A DNA stretch of 5,668 bases from a bacterium. GTDB taxonomy: Bacteria > BMS3Abin14. The stretch lies in assembly GCA_029210545.1 (NCBI GenBank), contig JARGFV010000137.1, positions 1 through 5,668 on the forward strand. The letters are read 5' to 3'. Below are positions 5,486 to 5,668 of the stretch, in pieces; positions within the stretch are counted from its first letter, which is position 1; every line of letters begins with the position of its first letter. The notes beneath the pieces were generated by a model that saw only the letters and a list, made by a program, of their open reading frames with translations, was not told where the DNA came from and made no database searches. A program made the position numbers and the translations under genes.

Positions 5486-5668
5486 ATGACAACTTCTCAG
5501 GAAATTTCAGCCGCTGACAAAGATCCCATTAGACCCGGTGCGCACAGGATCATTCTTTTCGGGCTGGCAGCCTATTTTCTCGTCAGTGTCCTTATAAGGG
5601 TCATTATCTCGAGCACGGCTGATATGGACCAGACCGAACAGCTGGTTTACACGCAGACCTTGAGACTG
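5486..5668 (+). CDS. Start of a GT39/ArnT-like integral-membrane glycosyltransferase (runs off the right edge)
   Basis: Sixty-one codons are present. After a polar N-terminus (1-20) comes one membrane helix (about 22-43), then STADMDQTEQLVYTQTLRL. In GT39/ArnT/PMT-type enzymes the first periplasmic loop carries an acidic motif (often DEAEQ) straight after helix 1 and then a GYGxQPPLY stretch; D46, D48 and E51 fit that place. Such enzymes use polyprenyl-phosphate sugars as donors and modify lipid A or other envelope acceptors outside the membrane. The divergent DPM1/ArnC-like synthase is a natural supplier of the donor. The ATG at 5486 has no clear ribosome site (only GGGG at 5463-5466, too far away), so the start is less certain than the family. 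Confidence 0.7.
   Translation, partial: MTTSQEISAADKDPIRPGAHRIILFGLAAYFLVSVLIRVIISSTADMDQTEQLVYTQTLRL

Overview
The window looks like a piece of a Gram-negative, probably anaerobic, Desulfobacterota-like (deltaproteobacterial) chromosome. The guess rests on envelope-modifying enzymes typical of an outer-membrane organism, a phenylacetate-CoA-ligase-family enzyme of the type common in such anaerobes, Shine-Dalgarno sites close to consensus, and intergenic arrays of short degenerate repeats. No marker gene fixes the taxon, so treat this as a lean only.

Left part (1-2120). The first 60 bases are the start of a leftward gene, probably an ArsR-type regulator. It has a clear sigma-70-like promoter whose -10 box sits exactly at the centre of a perfect inverted repeat. 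Next comes a two-armed array of 8-bp degenerate repeats (154-288), then a leftward membrane phosphoethanolamine transferase-like gene (297-1933) split by a single-base frameshift near 1203-1207. A second 8-bp array (2045-2115) lies upstream of that gene. The transferase is therefore bracketed by two related repeat arrays.

Middle part (2120-3832). A rightward AMP-forming CoA ligase of the PaaK family (2189-3433) is followed by about 400 bases with no intact gene. That stretch holds the remnant of a 23S-rRNA-IVS/four-helix-bundle protein gene (3537-3740) and two small hairpins that may end transcription.

Right part (3833-5668). A leftward pair, a DPM1/ArnC-like family 2 glycosyltransferase and a VTT-domain (DedA/TVP38-like) membrane protein, overlaps by 26 bp and is probably translationally coupled. 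Diverging from it is the start of a GT39/ArnT-like polyprenyl-phosphate-sugar-dependent membrane transferase. The intergenic space carries nested inverted repeats. Together these suggest a module that builds a lipid-linked sugar in the cytoplasm, flips or recycles the carrier, and transfers the sugar outside the membrane. The transferase at 297-1933 would be another modifier of the same envelope layer.

I see no IS element, CRISPR, tRNA or rRNA. The least explained features are the 8-bp arrays and the operator built around the -10 box at the left end.
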